Part shown: positions 11,407 through 20,759 of the stretch, one piece after another
Numbering within the stretch: position 1 is the first letter of the stretch
Layout: every line of letters starts with the position of its first letter
Notes under the pieces: model-generated
What the model was told of the DNA's origin: nothing
Database searches by the model: none
The model's input: the letters and a program-made list of their open reading frames with translations, nothing else
Translations under genes and position numbers: made by a program
NCBI GenBank assembly: GCA_022842595.1
Contig: JALHPF010000002.1
Coordinates: 1 to 64,000, forward strand
Source: Rubrivivax sp.
Lineage (GTDB): Bacteria; Pseudomonadota; Gammaproteobacteria; Burkholderiales; Burkholderiaceae_C
Direction of reading: 5' to 3'
DNA: 64,000 bases

Positions 11407-12374
11407 AGCGCAAGCGCATGCGGATCGCTATTGCTGTCTCGATCGCGGTCGTGCTGGTCGTGGCGCTGGTGATCCGCGACCGCTTCGGTGCCGACCTGGC
11501 AGTCGCAGCCGCACGCGCGGCGCAAGGCAGCGATGTCGTGGCCACCCGCTGCGGCCCGATCGAGCTTCAGCAGGCAGGCGCCGGCGCGCCGCTGCTGGTG
11601 GTCCACGGCAGCGGCGGCGGCCACGACCAGGGCATGGCCTGGGCCCGGCCGCTGGTGCAGCAGGGTGTGCGCGTGATCGCGATATCGCGCTTCGGTTACC
11701 TGCGCACGCCGCGGCCGGCCGATGCCTCGCCCGAAGCCCAGGCGGACGCACACATCTGCCTGCTCGACGCGCTGGGCATCGCCAAGGCCGCCGTGATGGG
11801 CATTTCCGCCGGCGGTGCTTCGGCGCTGCAGGCGGCCATCCGCCACCCCGACCGTGTCAGCGCACTCGTGCTCATCGTTCCCATCGCCTACAAGCCTGGC
11901 TCGGTGGCCGATTCCGCGCCGCCGGTGTCGGACGAGAAAGACGAGCTGCTGCTGCGACTGCTGGGCTCGGACTTTCTCTTCTGGGCCGGCCTGCACGTGG
12001 CGCGTGACTCGCTGATCCGTCACGTCCTGGCCACACCCCCCGAGCAGGTGGCTGCGGCCAGCGAGCAGGAGCGTGCGCGCGTGAACGATCTGGCCGAGCG
12101 CATCCTGCCGGTGTCGAGCCGCGCCGCCGGTTTGCGCGACGACACACGACTGGGCAAGCGCCTCGGCCCGGTGGCGCTGGAGACCATCCGCGCGCCGACG
12201 CTCGTGGTGAGTGCGCGCGACGACGGCTTCGGCACCTATGCGGCGGCGCAGTACACCGCGGGCCGCATCCCGAGTGCCAGGTTCGTCGGCTTCGAACAAG
12301 GCGGCCATCTGCTGGTGGGGCACGACGGCGAGGTGCGGGGCGAGATCGTCAAGCTGCTGTCGGACCCGAAGTAG
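11403..12374 (+). CDS. Alpha/beta hydrolase with N-terminal membrane anchor
   Basis: About 323 residues beginning with basic residues and one hydrophobic helix (IAIAVSIAVVLVVALVI), so it is probably anchored and periplasmic. The hydrolase domain shows VVHGSGGGHD (oxyanion region), the nucleophile elbow GISAGG, ARDDGFG with the likely acid and GGHLLVG with the likely catalytic His. The reaction is ester, amide or similar hydrolysis; the substrate is unknown. ATGA overlap with the preceding serine hydrolase indicates a two-gene operon and possibly a shared substrate. Confidence 0.82.
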   Translation: MKRKRMRIAIAVSIAVVLVVALVIRDRFGADLAVAAARAAQGSDVVATRCGPIELQQAGAGAPLLVVHGSGGGHDQGMAWARPLVQQGVRVIAISRFGYLRTPRPADASPEAQADAHICLLDALGIAKAAVMGISAGGASALQAAIRHPDRVSALVLIVPIAYKPGSVADSAPPVSDEKDELLLRLLGSDFLFWAGLHVARDSLIRHVLATPPEQVAAASEQERARVNDLAERILPVSSRAAGLRDDTRLGKRLGPVALETIRAPTLVVSARDDGFGTYAAAQYTAGRIPSARFVGFEQGGHLLVGHDGEVRGEIVKLLSDPK

Positions 12375-12629
12375 TCGTCGCATTCAGGTCTTCCGTCGCC
12401 TGCTGTCGCCCGCCGCGGCCGACCTTGACGGGCCGATTCCGACCGGCACAGGGTCCGCTGACGAGACCCCGCCGAGTCATGACCCACGATGAAGAGGCTC
12501 CGGCGAGTTCGTCGGCAGTATGGCGGCCAGCATGCTCAACGTCCGCATGATCCACCTTACGATGTTCAGGCGCGATGGCGCGATCACCGGGGTCGCTTCC
12601 CTTTATCCCACCTGCGCAGATTCAACGCC

Positions 12630-13034
12630 ATGAAGCTCATCCTGCTCACAGCCACCGCCTATTTCGCCGCAGTCTTCGCCGCGGGCTTCGCGCTGGGCGT
12701 GCTGCGCACCCTGGTGCTGATTCCGCTGCTCGGCGACCTGCTTGCGGTGCTGGTCGAGCTGCCGGTGATCCTGACCGTCGCCTGGCTGGCCTGCACGCTC
12801 ATCCTGGGCCACTGGCCCCTCGTGCCCAGGGCCGCGGCGGCGATGGGCGTCATCGCCTTCGTGTGGCTGATGCTGGCCGAGGCGGGCTTGTCGACGCTGC
12901 TGGCCGGCCGCAGCCTGGCGGAGCACCTGGGGCTGTATGCCCAGCTGCCCCACCAGCTGGGCCTGGCGGGGCAGCTGGCCTTTGCGGCATTTCCGTGGAT
13001 GCAGGCGCGGCGCTCGCCGAGGCCGCCGGGCTGA
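12630..13034 (+). CDS. Small four-helix integral membrane protein
   Basis: 134 residues with about four hydrophobic stretches (near 5-25, 30-52, 68-88 and 105-125) and a basic, Pro-rich C-terminus (ARRSPRPPG). I do not recognise a characterised family. The chosen ATG at 12630 opens directly into the first membrane helix; a longer frame from 12489 adds an Arg-rich segment that looks non-coding. It stands 255 bp after the hydrolase pair and is convergent with the hybrid kinase. Confidence 0.65.
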   Translation: MKLILLTATAYFAAVFAAGFALGVLRTLVLIPLLGDLLAVLVELPVILTVAWLACTLILGHWPLVPRAAAAMGVIAFVWLMLAEAGLSTLLAGRSLAEHLGLYAQLPHQLGLAGQLAFAAFPWMQARRSPRPPG

Positions 13035-13075
13035 ACCTGGACTCACACCGCATCACGCGGGGCGCTGCGGCCGCA

Positions 13076-15742
13076 TCAGGGCCGGGTCAATGCGGCGTCG
13101 ATTTCATGCAAGGCACCTGCGATCTGGATCGGCTTGCTCAGGAAGGCTCGTGCACCGGCACGCTGCGCCGCTGACAGGCTGTGCAGGGTGCCGTCTGCGG
13201 ACACCACGATCACCGGCGTGTCGCGCAGCGTGTCCTCCAGGCGCAGCCGTTCCAGCAAGGTGAGGCCCGAACCGTCGGGCAGGTGCAGGTCCAGCATCAC
13301 CAGGCTGGGCTTCAGCCGGCGGATCATGGCCAGGCCTGCGTCTGCCGTGCTGACCACGTGCAGTCGGCAGGCCGGGCGCAGCGCGAAGATCTGGCCCATG
13401 AGCATGGCGTTGACGGGGTTGTCTTCGATGCACACCACGTCCAGCAGCGTGTCGTGAACGGCCTGCACAGGCTGTTCCGGAGCTGCCAGCGCTGGCTCGG
13501 CGCCAGCAGCTGCCTTCAACGCGGGCTGGACGGCGCTGCGCAGCTGCACGGCCACGCGCGTGCCGACGCCCACCTGGCTGTGCACGCTGATGCCGCCGTC
13601 CATCAGGTCGACCAGTCGCTTCACGATGACCAGGCCGATGCCCGTACCCTCGATGGCGCTGGACTCCATGCCCAGGCGGTTGAAGGGTTCGAAGAGGCGC
13701 GCCAGCTGGGTTTCGTTCATGCCGCAGCCGGTGTCGCTGATCTCGATGCGCCACTGGTCGGAGCCGGCAGCATCCACCTCGATGCTCACCTGGCCGCCGC
13801 GGACGTTGTACTTGACGGCGTTGCTGAGCAGGTTGACGACGATCTGGATCAGCCGCGTGCGGTCGGCCCATGCCAGCAGCGGCTGAGCGCCCGTATCGCT
13901 GGGCAGCTGCTGGCTGATGCTCACGCCTTGCTGCGTGGCTTGTTGCGAAACCAGCCGTACGGCGTCGTCCAGCGCTGGCAGAAGGTCGACCGCGCCGAGC
14001 TTGATCTGCAGATTGCCGGACTCGATGCGCGACAGGTCGAGCACATCGTCGATCAGTCGCACCAGGTGCCAACCGGCGGACTCGATCAGCGCCACGCGGT
14101 CGCGCTGCACCTGGTTCAGCGGCGACTGGGTATCCATCGCCAGCAGTTGCGCGAAGCCCAGCATGGCGTTGAGTGGTGTCCGCAGGTCATGGCTCACGCG
14201 CGACAAGAACTCCGACTTGTTCTGGCTTGCCGCCTCGGCCACCTTGCGCGCCAACTCGAGCCCGGCGGCGCGGTGGTGTTCGCTCTGGTCGGTGGCGACA
14301 GCCAGGTAGCCGGCAGGCTGCTGGCCGCCGTCGCGCACCGCGGTAACGGCCACCGACACGCTCAGCCTTGTGCCGTCGCGGCGCAGATAGGTCCAGTCGC
14401 GCACTTCGTAGCCAGCCTGGCAGGCCACCGCCACCAGGGCGTCGAAACCCTCCACCGGCCGGCCCAGCTGCAGTGTGAGTTCGTGGCCTCGACGCGCCAG
14501 CTCGGCGGGGTCGTGCAGCAGCAGGGCCTTCTGCTGCCCGATTAGCGCCGCCGCCTCGTAGCCCAGCATCTTCTGCGCGCCGCTGTTGAAGACGGTGATC
14601 AGGCCCGCAGCGTCGGTGGCGATGATCGACACCTCGGTGGTGGCATCGAAGACGTTCTGCAGCTGTGTCCGCGCTGCGCAGGCTTCGGCATCGCGCGCAC
14701 CGATCTGTTCGAACAGGTGACGCAGGTTTTGCCACAGCTGGTCGAATTCGAGGATGTCGAACTGGATGTGCGGCGGTACCTTCGCTTGCACATAACTGTC
14801 CGCTGCCTGGATGAGCTGGCGGTAGCGCCGGTCGGCCGTGCGCGACAGCACCATGGCGCCCGCCAGGGCCCCCAGCATGGCCAACACCAGGCCGCCCAGC
14901 ACAGCCCAGCCCAGCTGGTACAGCGGCGCGTAGACCTGCGTGCTGCGTTCGGCCACCAGCACCGACCAGCCTGTGCGCCCGATGTGGGCCACGCTGCCCA
15001 GGTAGCTGACGCCGTCCCAGTCGAAACTGCCGTGCGCGACGCGGCCGGCCGTGCCCTCGCGCACCATGGCAATGTGGCGCAGGCTCACCTGGCTGGCTGC
15101 CTGAGCGCTGTCGGGGTGGCCGATGATGCGGCCCTGACTGTCGAGGATGACGACGAGCGCGGCCGTCTGCGTCGTCAGCTCGAGCAACGACCGCGACAGG
15201 CCTTGCAGCGACAACTCGGCCACCAGCGCGCCACGCTCCACCGGCACCGCCACCACCGCAGTGACGCGGCCGGTCAGCGTGGAAAGGAAGGTGTCTGACC
15301 AGACCGGCCGTGTGCTGTTGCCCAGCGCCTGGTAGAAGGGCCGCGATGCCACGTCCAGGCCCAGCACGTCGCTTTCCTGCAGCGCCATGTTGGGTCCCAG
15401 CGCCACTTGTTCCACCCGGCCGTCGCTGCCCGCTGCATAGAGGGCGTCGATGACCGGATCGACGCGCACCAGCTCGCGCATCAGGCGCACCCGCAGCGCA
15501 GGCTGGGTCTGGTCGGCCAGCGCAAAGGCGAGCAGTTCCACCGCTGTCTGGCGCGCCGCGAGACGGGCCTCGACCTGGTCTCGCACCGCGAGGCCCAGGC
15601 CGGCGGTCTGGCGTTCCACATCGGCCACCAGGCCCTTCAGGGTGACCGCTGCAACGACCACGATGACTGCCAGCAGCGGCAGCACCGAAACGCCGAAAAA
15701 CTGCAGGAACAGGCTGCGTCGCAGTGGTACCGGTACGGCCAT
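13076..15742 (-). CDS. Hybrid sensor histidine kinase (dCache-PAS-HisKA-HATPase-REC)
   Basis: 888 residues. The order is: membrane helix about 10-32, a periplasmic cache-like sensor about 35-270, a second helix about 276-298, a linker, a PAS domain about 365-480, HisKA with SHDLRTPLN (phosphorylated His) near 520, HATPase with NLLSNAVKYN and SDTGCGM, and a C-terminal receiver near 770-885 with MLDLHLPDGSG around the phosphoacceptor Asp. It senses an extracytoplasmic ligand and autophosphorylates. It starts with ATG overlapping the stop of an upstream periplasmic binding-protein gene, which suggests the two act together. No output response regulator is adjacent. Confidence 0.87.
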   Translation of the reverse strand: MAVPVPLRRSLFLQFFGVSVLPLLAVIVVVAAVTLKGLVADVERQTAGLGLAVRDQVEARLAARQTAVELLAFALADQTQPALRVRLMRELVRVDPVIDALYAAGSDGRVEQVALGPNMALQESDVLGLDVASRPFYQALGNSTRPVWSDTFLSTLTGRVTAVVAVPVERGALVAELSLQGLSRSLLELTTQTAALVVILDSQGRIIGHPDSAQAASQVSLRHIAMVREGTAGRVAHGSFDWDGVSYLGSVAHIGRTGWSVLVAERSTQVYAPLYQLGWAVLGGLVLAMLGALAGAMVLSRTADRRYRQLIQAADSYVQAKVPPHIQFDILEFDQLWQNLRHLFEQIGARDAEACAARTQLQNVFDATTEVSIIATDAAGLITVFNSGAQKMLGYEAAALIGQQKALLLHDPAELARRGHELTLQLGRPVEGFDALVAVACQAGYEVRDWTYLRRDGTRLSVSVAVTAVRDGGQQPAGYLAVATDQSEHHRAAGLELARKVAEAASQNKSEFLSRVSHDLRTPLNAMLGFAQLLAMDTQSPLNQVQRDRVALIESAGWHLVRLIDDVLDLSRIESGNLQIKLGAVDLLPALDDAVRLVSQQATQQGVSISQQLPSDTGAQPLLAWADRTRLIQIVVNLLSNAVKYNVRGGQVSIEVDAAGSDQWRIEISDTGCGMNETQLARLFEPFNRLGMESSAIEGTGIGLVIVKRLVDLMDGGISVHSQVGVGTRVAVQLRSAVQPALKAAAGAEPALAAPEQPVQAVHDTLLDVVCIEDNPVNAMLMGQIFALRPACRLHVVSTADAGLAMIRRLKPSLVMLDLHLPDGSGLTLLERLRLEDTLRDTPVIVVSADGTLHSLSAAQRAGARAFLSKPIQIAGALHEIDAALTRP

Positions 15743-16887
15743 CAGCGCGCCACCGACACGTAGCGCCCGCGCTCGATGGTGGTCATGTACAGCGCGCCGG
15801 CCCCATCGCCGAAAGCGTCGATGCGGGTCGGGCGCTGCAGGCCCGGGTACTCGAGGCGCGACTGCAGCGCTTCGCGCAGGCTCTGCCCCGCGCTGCGGTG
15901 TCGCACGGCCTGCAGGCCCATGCTCACTGCGTCGTGGCCGATGGTGGCCGGAAATCCCGGGTCTTCACCGAAGCGTTTCCGATAGCGCTCGACGAAGGCC
16001 AGGTATTCCGGGCTGCGGCTGTTGCGGTCGAAATATTGCGGCACGAACGCACCTTCGACCGCACGGCCGCCCAGCTGGATGAGTTCTTCGGTACCCGCCC
16101 AGGGCGTGACGGCCAGAGCCACCGAGGGGTCGAGCCTGCGCACATGCTGGGCCACCAGCGCAGAGTCGACGGCGCCGGCGATCATGACCAGCCCGTCCGG
16201 CCGCGCCCCGACCAGGCGTGCTGCCAGTTCAGTGAATACCGTCTGGGCGCCCGAGCGGAAACGCTCATCGCCCACCACCCTGCCGCCACGCTGCTTGAAG
16301 TGGCTAATCAGGATGCCGGCGAAGCTGTCCACGAATGCGGCGTTGTTGCTGTCGCCCACCACGGCCAGCGCTCGGAGACCGCGGTCGAAAAGAAAGTCAC
16401 CAAGCTGGCGTGCGGCGGCCGGCGCATCGGCCACACAGCGATAGAAATGGTCGTCCTTGCCCGAGAGCTCGTGTGTGGTGCCGGCCGGGCTGATCATCAC
16501 CAACTTGCGCTCGTTGGCCACGGCGGCACCCGCCACCGCAGTGGAGCTCGTCATGGGGCCGATGATGAATTCGACACCGGCGGTGGCCAGCTCGGCCACC
16601 GCGCGCGCTGTGGATTCGGGTTTCTGCTCGTCGTCGCGCACCAGCAGTTGCACGCTGCGGCCGTTGATGCCGCCTGCAGCATTGGCATCGTCCACGGCCA
16701 GCTGGACGCCGTTGCGTTCACTGATGCCGAGGTCGGCTCCACGCCCCGAAAGGCCGGCGACAAAGCCCACCCGCACGGGCGCCGGCGGTTGGCAGGCAGC
16801 CAGGCCGAGGGCAAGCAGCAGAGCCAGCAGCAGCAAGGCCCCCCAGCCTGGGCGTTCGCAAGAAACGGCGTTGACTGCAGCCTTCAT
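15742..16887 (-). CDS. Periplasmic ligand-binding lipoprotein (branched-chain amino acid type)
   Basis: About 381 residues. The N-terminal helix ends in LGLAAC, a lipobox, so the mature protein is probably lipid-anchored. The rest is a type I periplasmic binding fold as in LivJ and AmiC (VGFVAGLSGRGADLG, FIIGPMTSSTAVA, ISPAGTTHELSG). The ATG at 16887 is chosen because it places the signal peptide at the N-terminus. No permease or ATPase is nearby; the gene is instead coupled by ATGA to the hybrid kinase. I infer a sensory rather than a transport role: ligand binding reported to the kinase. The ligand is not identifiable. Confidence 0.8.
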   Translation of the reverse strand: MKAAVNAVSCERPGWGALLLLALLLALGLAACQPPAPVRVGFVAGLSGRGADLGISERNGVQLAVDDANAAGGINGRSVQLLVRDDEQKPESTARAVAELATAGVEFIIGPMTSSTAVAGAAVANERKLVMISPAGTTHELSGKDDHFYRCVADAPAAARQLGDFLFDRGLRALAVVGDSNNAAFVDSFAGILISHFKQRGGRVVGDERFRSGAQTVFTELAARLVGARPDGLVMIAGAVDSALVAQHVRRLDPSVALAVTPWAGTEELIQLGGRAVEGAFVPQYFDRNSRSPEYLAFVERYRKRFGEDPGFPATIGHDAVSMGLQAVRHRSAGQSLREALQSRLEYPGLQRPTRIDAFGDGAGALYMTTIERGRYVSVAR

Positions 16888-17531
16888 GAAGCGGGGGCGG
16901 GACCTCTTTGAATCTTCAGCATAGGTCGGCCAATTCGGCCTGAACATAGGCGCTGTACCCGGTGCGCGCCGTGCACGCCAATGCGCGGCCCGCGGTCATG
17001 GTCGTCGGGTCGCTCAGCGAGTCATCGTAGATTCAGACGCCATCCGGCAACCCGGAACAAAGTCTGGGTCCAACGCCAAGGATCGTCGCTGCATGCGCCT
17101 GGTTTTCACTGTGAGCTTGCTGCTGCATCCTGATGGTTCATCCGCAAGGCCCGGGTGTTGGCCAGCGCACCCCGTCGCCCGTGACCGAGATCGTTCTCCA
17201 CGGGCCCAGCGATCAGGACCTGACCGTCGAGCATGTCAACGTTTGTCGACGGCAACTCGGTCGCTGTCCCTTAGGCGCCGCACAAGGCCCGACAGGGCAG
17301 GGCTGGAATTCCGGACCGCGATTCACGGCTCTGGGAGCTCAGCGGCAATCGAACAGTTCTGGCCCGCCAGCGAGCTTGCCTGCCTGCGGATCCCAATGCC
17401 TGCGTCCAGGCCTCGCCATGCGAGACTGAGGCTGCCTGCGGGCGCCGCATGTGGCCCGGGCCCGCCGCAGATGCCGAGGCTGATGCCCAATCGGGTTCTG
17501 CAGACATCGTTCTTGCCCAGGAGACCGCTCC
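16888..17531. other. Gene-free divergent intergenic region
   Basis: This 644-bp stretch separates the minus-strand binding-protein/kinase operon from aceE. Short frames exist on both strands, but none has a convincing ribosome binding site, protein-like composition or recognisable product. It contains a small inverted repeat GGCC-AATTC-GGCC at about 16928-16940. The aceE ribosome binding site AGGAG lies at its right end. It presumably holds both promoters, which I could not pinpoint. Confidence 0.6.
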
Positions 17532-20183
17532 GTGAATGACTTGACCGTCCAGCGCCAGTTCGTCGAACCGACCCTGGCAGACGCCGACCCCGCTGAAACC
17601 CAGGAATGGCGCGACGCCTTGTTGTCGCTCGTCGCTGCCCAGGGCCCCGGGCGCGCGCGTCAGATCCTCGACGAGCTGGCCGCGCTGGCGCGCTCACAGC
17701 GCATCGGCTGGCAGCCACCGCTGAACACGCCCTACATCAACTCCATCGCCGTGGAAGACCAGCCGCCATTCCCCGGCGACCTGGCGGTGGAAGAGCGTCT
17801 GGCTTCGCTGATGCGCTGGAATGCGCTGGCCATGGTGGTGCGCGCCAATCAGGCTTACGGCGAACTCGGCGGCCACATCGCCAGCTATGCCAGCGCCGCC
17901 GACCTGTTCGAAACCGGCTTCAACCACTTCTTCCATGCCCGTGACGCGGTGCATGGCGGCGACCTGGTGTTTTTCCAGCCGCACAGTGCCCCGGGCGTGT
18001 ACGCCCGCGCCTTTCTCGAGGGCCGCCTGAGCGAGGCCGACCTGCTGCACTATCGCCAGGAAATCACTGCGCCGGCCAGCGGCGCGCGCGGCCTGTCCAG
18101 CTACCCGCACCCCTGGCTGATGCCCGACTTCTGGCAGTTCCCGACCGGCTCGATGGGCATCGGCCCGATCAGCTCGATCTACCACGCACGCTTCATGCGC
18201 TATCTCACCCACCGCCAGCTGCTCGACTGCAACGCGCGCAAGGTGAATGGGCAGAACGTCGCACAGCGACGTGTCTGGGGTGTCTTCGGCGACGGCGAAA
18301 TGGACGAGCCCGAGAGCATGAGCGCGCTGACCCTGGCGGCGCGCGAGAAGCTCGACAACCTGGTCTGGGTGGTCAACTGCAACCTGCAGCGCCTGGACGG
18401 CCCGGTGCGCGGCAACGGCCGCATCATCGACGAGCTGGAAAAGCTCTTCGCCGGCGCAGGCTGGCACGTCATCAAGCTGGTGTGGGGCAGCGACTGGGAT
18501 GGCCTGTTCGCGCGTGACACGAGCGGTGCCCTGGTGCGTGCCTTCGCGGACACCGTGGACGGCCAGATGCAGACCTTCGCCGCCAAGGACGGCCGCTTCA
18601 ACCGCGACAACTTCTTCGGCCAGAACCCGGCACTGGCCGCGCTGGCACAAGGCATGACCGACGAGCAGATCGACCGCCTGAAACGCGGCGGCCACGACCT
18701 GGTGAAGATCCACGCTGCCTATGCGGCGGCTGCGGCCCACGTCGGGCAGCCCACCGTGATCCTGGCGCATACCAAGAAGGGCTACGGCATGGGCAGCGCC
18801 GGCCAGGGCAGGATGACCACGCACAGCCAGAAGAAGTTCGACGAGACCGATCTGATCGAATTCCGCAACCGCTTCAACCTGCCGCTGACCGACGAGCAGG
18901 CCAAGGGCCTGGCGTTCTTCAAGCCCGCTGAAGACAGCGCCGAGATGCGCTACCTGCGCGAGCACCGCGCCCGCCTGGGCGGCGCCATGCCGCGTCGCGA
19001 TACCGTCTGCGCCGTGGTGCCGGTGCCGCCGATCGAGGCCTACGCGCAGTTTGCGCTGAAGGCCGACGGCAAGGAAATGAGCACCACCATGGCCTTCGTG
19101 CGCATGCTGGGCAGCTTGCTGAAGGACCCGCAGCTGGGGCCTCGCATCGTGCCCATCGTCGCCGACGAGGCGCGCACCTTCGGCATGGCCAACCTGTTCA
19201 AGCAGGTGGGTATCTACAGCAGCGTGGGCCAGCGTTATGCACCCGAAGACATCGGCTCGGTACTGAGCTACCGCGAAGCCCTGGAAGGCCAGATCCTGGA
19301 AGAAGGCATCAGCGAGGCCGGCGCCCTGGCCAGCTGGACGGCCGCGGCCACCAGCTACAGCGTGCATGGCCTGGCGATGCTGCCGTTCTACATCTACTAC
19401 TCGATGTTCGGCTTCCAGCGCGTGGGCGACGCCATCTGGGCCGCGGCCGACCAGCGTTCACGCGGCTTCCTGCTGGGCGCCACATCGGGCCGCACCACGC
19501 TGGGCGGCGAAGGCCTTCAGCACCAGGACGGCAGCAGCCATCTGGTGGCGGCCACCATCCCCAACTGCAAGGCCTACGACCCGGCGTTCGCGGGCGAGCT
19601 GGCGGTGATCGTGGACGCCGGCATGCGCGAGATGCTGGTCGAGCAGAAGGACGTCTTCTACTACGTCACGCTCATGAACGAGAACTACGCCAACCCCGAT
19701 CTTCCCGCAGCAGCGGCCGCGGGCGTGCTGCGTGGCGGCTACCGCTTTGGACGTGATGCAGGCGATGAGGGTCTGCGGGACCGGCCGCGCGCGACCTTGC
19801 TGGGCTCGGGGGCCATCTTCACCGAGGTGCTCAAGGCCGCGCAGCAACTGGCAGCGCGCGGAGTGGGGGTGGACGTGTTCAGCATCACCAGCTGGAGCGA
19901 GCTGGCGCGCGATGGCGTGGCCAACGAGACCGCCGGGCCGAAGGGCCCCGAGGCTTACCTCACGCGGCTGCTGGCCGACAGCAGCGGGCCGATCATCGCG
20001 GCCACCGACTACGTGCGCAGCGTGCCCGAGAGCGTGCGCGCATTCGTTCCGCCGGGGCGCCGATACCTCACGCTGGGCACCGACGGCTTCGGCCGCAGCG
20101 ACACACGCGCGGCCCTGCGGGCCTACTTCCAGGTCGATGCGCAGAGCATCGTCGAACGCACGCTGGCGGCTCTTGGAACATAG
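17532..20183 (+). CDS. aceE: Pyruvate dehydrogenase E1, homodimeric AceE type
   Basis: 883 residues, the normal length for gammaproteobacterial-style AceE. It starts with GTG at 17532, 8 bases after AGGAG. Family regions include NYINSI-like TPYINSIAVEDQP near the start, FGDGEMDEPES with NCNLQRLDGPVRGN (thiamine diphosphate and Mg site), AHTKKGYGMG, and SGRTTLGGEGLQHQDG. It decarboxylates pyruvate and acetylates lipoyl-AceF. No aceF or lpd is adjacent; the flanks are unrelated signalling genes. It could be the main E1 with partners elsewhere, or a second E1. It is evolutionarily distinct from the alpha/beta E1 at 6235-8270. Confidence 0.92.
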   Translation: MNDLTVQRQFVEPTLADADPAETQEWRDALLSLVAAQGPGRARQILDELAALARSQRIGWQPPLNTPYINSIAVEDQPPFPGDLAVEERLASLMRWNALAMVVRANQAYGELGGHIASYASAADLFETGFNHFFHARDAVHGGDLVFFQPHSAPGVYARAFLEGRLSEADLLHYRQEITAPASGARGLSSYPHPWLMPDFWQFPTGSMGIGPISSIYHARFMRYLTHRQLLDCNARKVNGQNVAQRRVWGVFGDGEMDEPESMSALTLAAREKLDNLVWVVNCNLQRLDGPVRGNGRIIDELEKLFAGAGWHVIKLVWGSDWDGLFARDTSGALVRAFADTVDGQMQTFAAKDGRFNRDNFFGQNPALAALAQGMTDEQIDRLKRGGHDLVKIHAAYAAAAAHVGQPTVILAHTKKGYGMGSAGQGRMTTHSQKKFDETDLIEFRNRFNLPLTDEQAKGLAFFKPAEDSAEMRYLREHRARLGGAMPRRDTVCAVVPVPPIEAYAQFALKADGKEMSTTMAFVRMLGSLLKDPQLGPRIVPIVADEARTFGMANLFKQVGIYSSVGQRYAPEDIGSVLSYREALEGQILEEGISEAGALASWTAAATSYSVHGLAMLPFYIYYSMFGFQRVGDAIWAAADQRSRGFLLGATSGRTTLGGEGLQHQDGSSHLVAATIPNCKAYDPAFAGELAVIVDAGMREMLVEQKDVFYYVTLMNENYANPDLPAAAAAGVLRGGYRFGRDAGDEGLRDRPRATLLGSGAIFTEVLKAAQQLAARGVGVDVFSITSWSELARDGVANETAGPKGPEAYLTRLLADSSGPIIAATDYVRSVPESVRAFVPPGRRYLTLGTDGFGRSDTRAALRAYFQVDAQSIVERTLAALGT

Positions 20184-20261
20184 GCTTGAGCCGCGCCGAG
20201 CGGCGCACAGGGCGGACGCCGGCAGTGTTGAGCCATGTCGATGCCTGCCTGGGGCGGTGCC

Positions 20262-20609
20262 TCAACCGAAGAGCCGCCACCACCGGCGCTGGCGGGCAGG
20301 GGGCAGTGCCGGCGCAGAAACGCCAAGCTCCTGCAGGCGCTGAACGATTGCGGCGAGCCCCGTCTGCCGGGCGGCCTGCGCGGGTGTCATGCCGTCGAAT
20401 TCGGACAGCAGGCAGGGGTCGGCGCCATGGGCCAGCAGGTACAGCGCAGCCTGTTCCTGCCGCGCCAGGATGCTGGCCACGAGCGGCGTGGCCAGGAATT
20501 CCGGGTGGGCGTAGTTGACGTCGGCGCCATGTTCGACGTGGTAGGCCAGCAGTGCCAGGTCGCCCTCGCAGGCTGCGTTGAACATCTCCTTCCAGTTGCC
20601 ACCCGACAT
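20262..20609 (-). CDS. Small ankyrin-repeat protein
   Basis: About 115 residues with two to three ankyrin repeats (DLALLAYHVEHGADVNY, ATPLVASILARQEQAALYLLAHGADP, GMTPAQAARQTGLAAIVQRL), a basic tail and no signal peptide. Ankyrin repeats mediate protein-protein contacts; the partner is unknown. The start at 20609 reads MSGGNWKEMF; ATG codons at 20630 or 20654 are alternatives. It is convergent with aceE (stops 78 bp apart) and follows the LytS/LytTR operon in the same direction after about 150 bp. Confidence 0.7.
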   Translation of the reverse strand: MSGGNWKEMFNAACEGDLALLAYHVEHGADVNYAHPEFLATPLVASILARQEQAALYLLAHGADPCLLSEFDGMTPAQAARQTGLAAIVQRLQELGVSAPALPPARQRRWWRLFG

Positions 20610-20759
20610 CGTGTCTCGATCCTTGGTCATGCCCCGGCGCTGCAGCAGGGTCACTTTCCGGCCCTGTTCCCCTGCTGGCCATTGTCTTCGTGGAGCGTGG
20701 TCGACATCGTGGCATTTGCCACCATCGGCCTGGCCCAGGCGCCGGCCACCGGGCTTGCC

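Noticed and set aside
17093..17539. Possible small gene upstream of aceE
   Set aside because: No good ribosome binding site, unnatural composition, and it runs into the aceE start; treated as intergenic.
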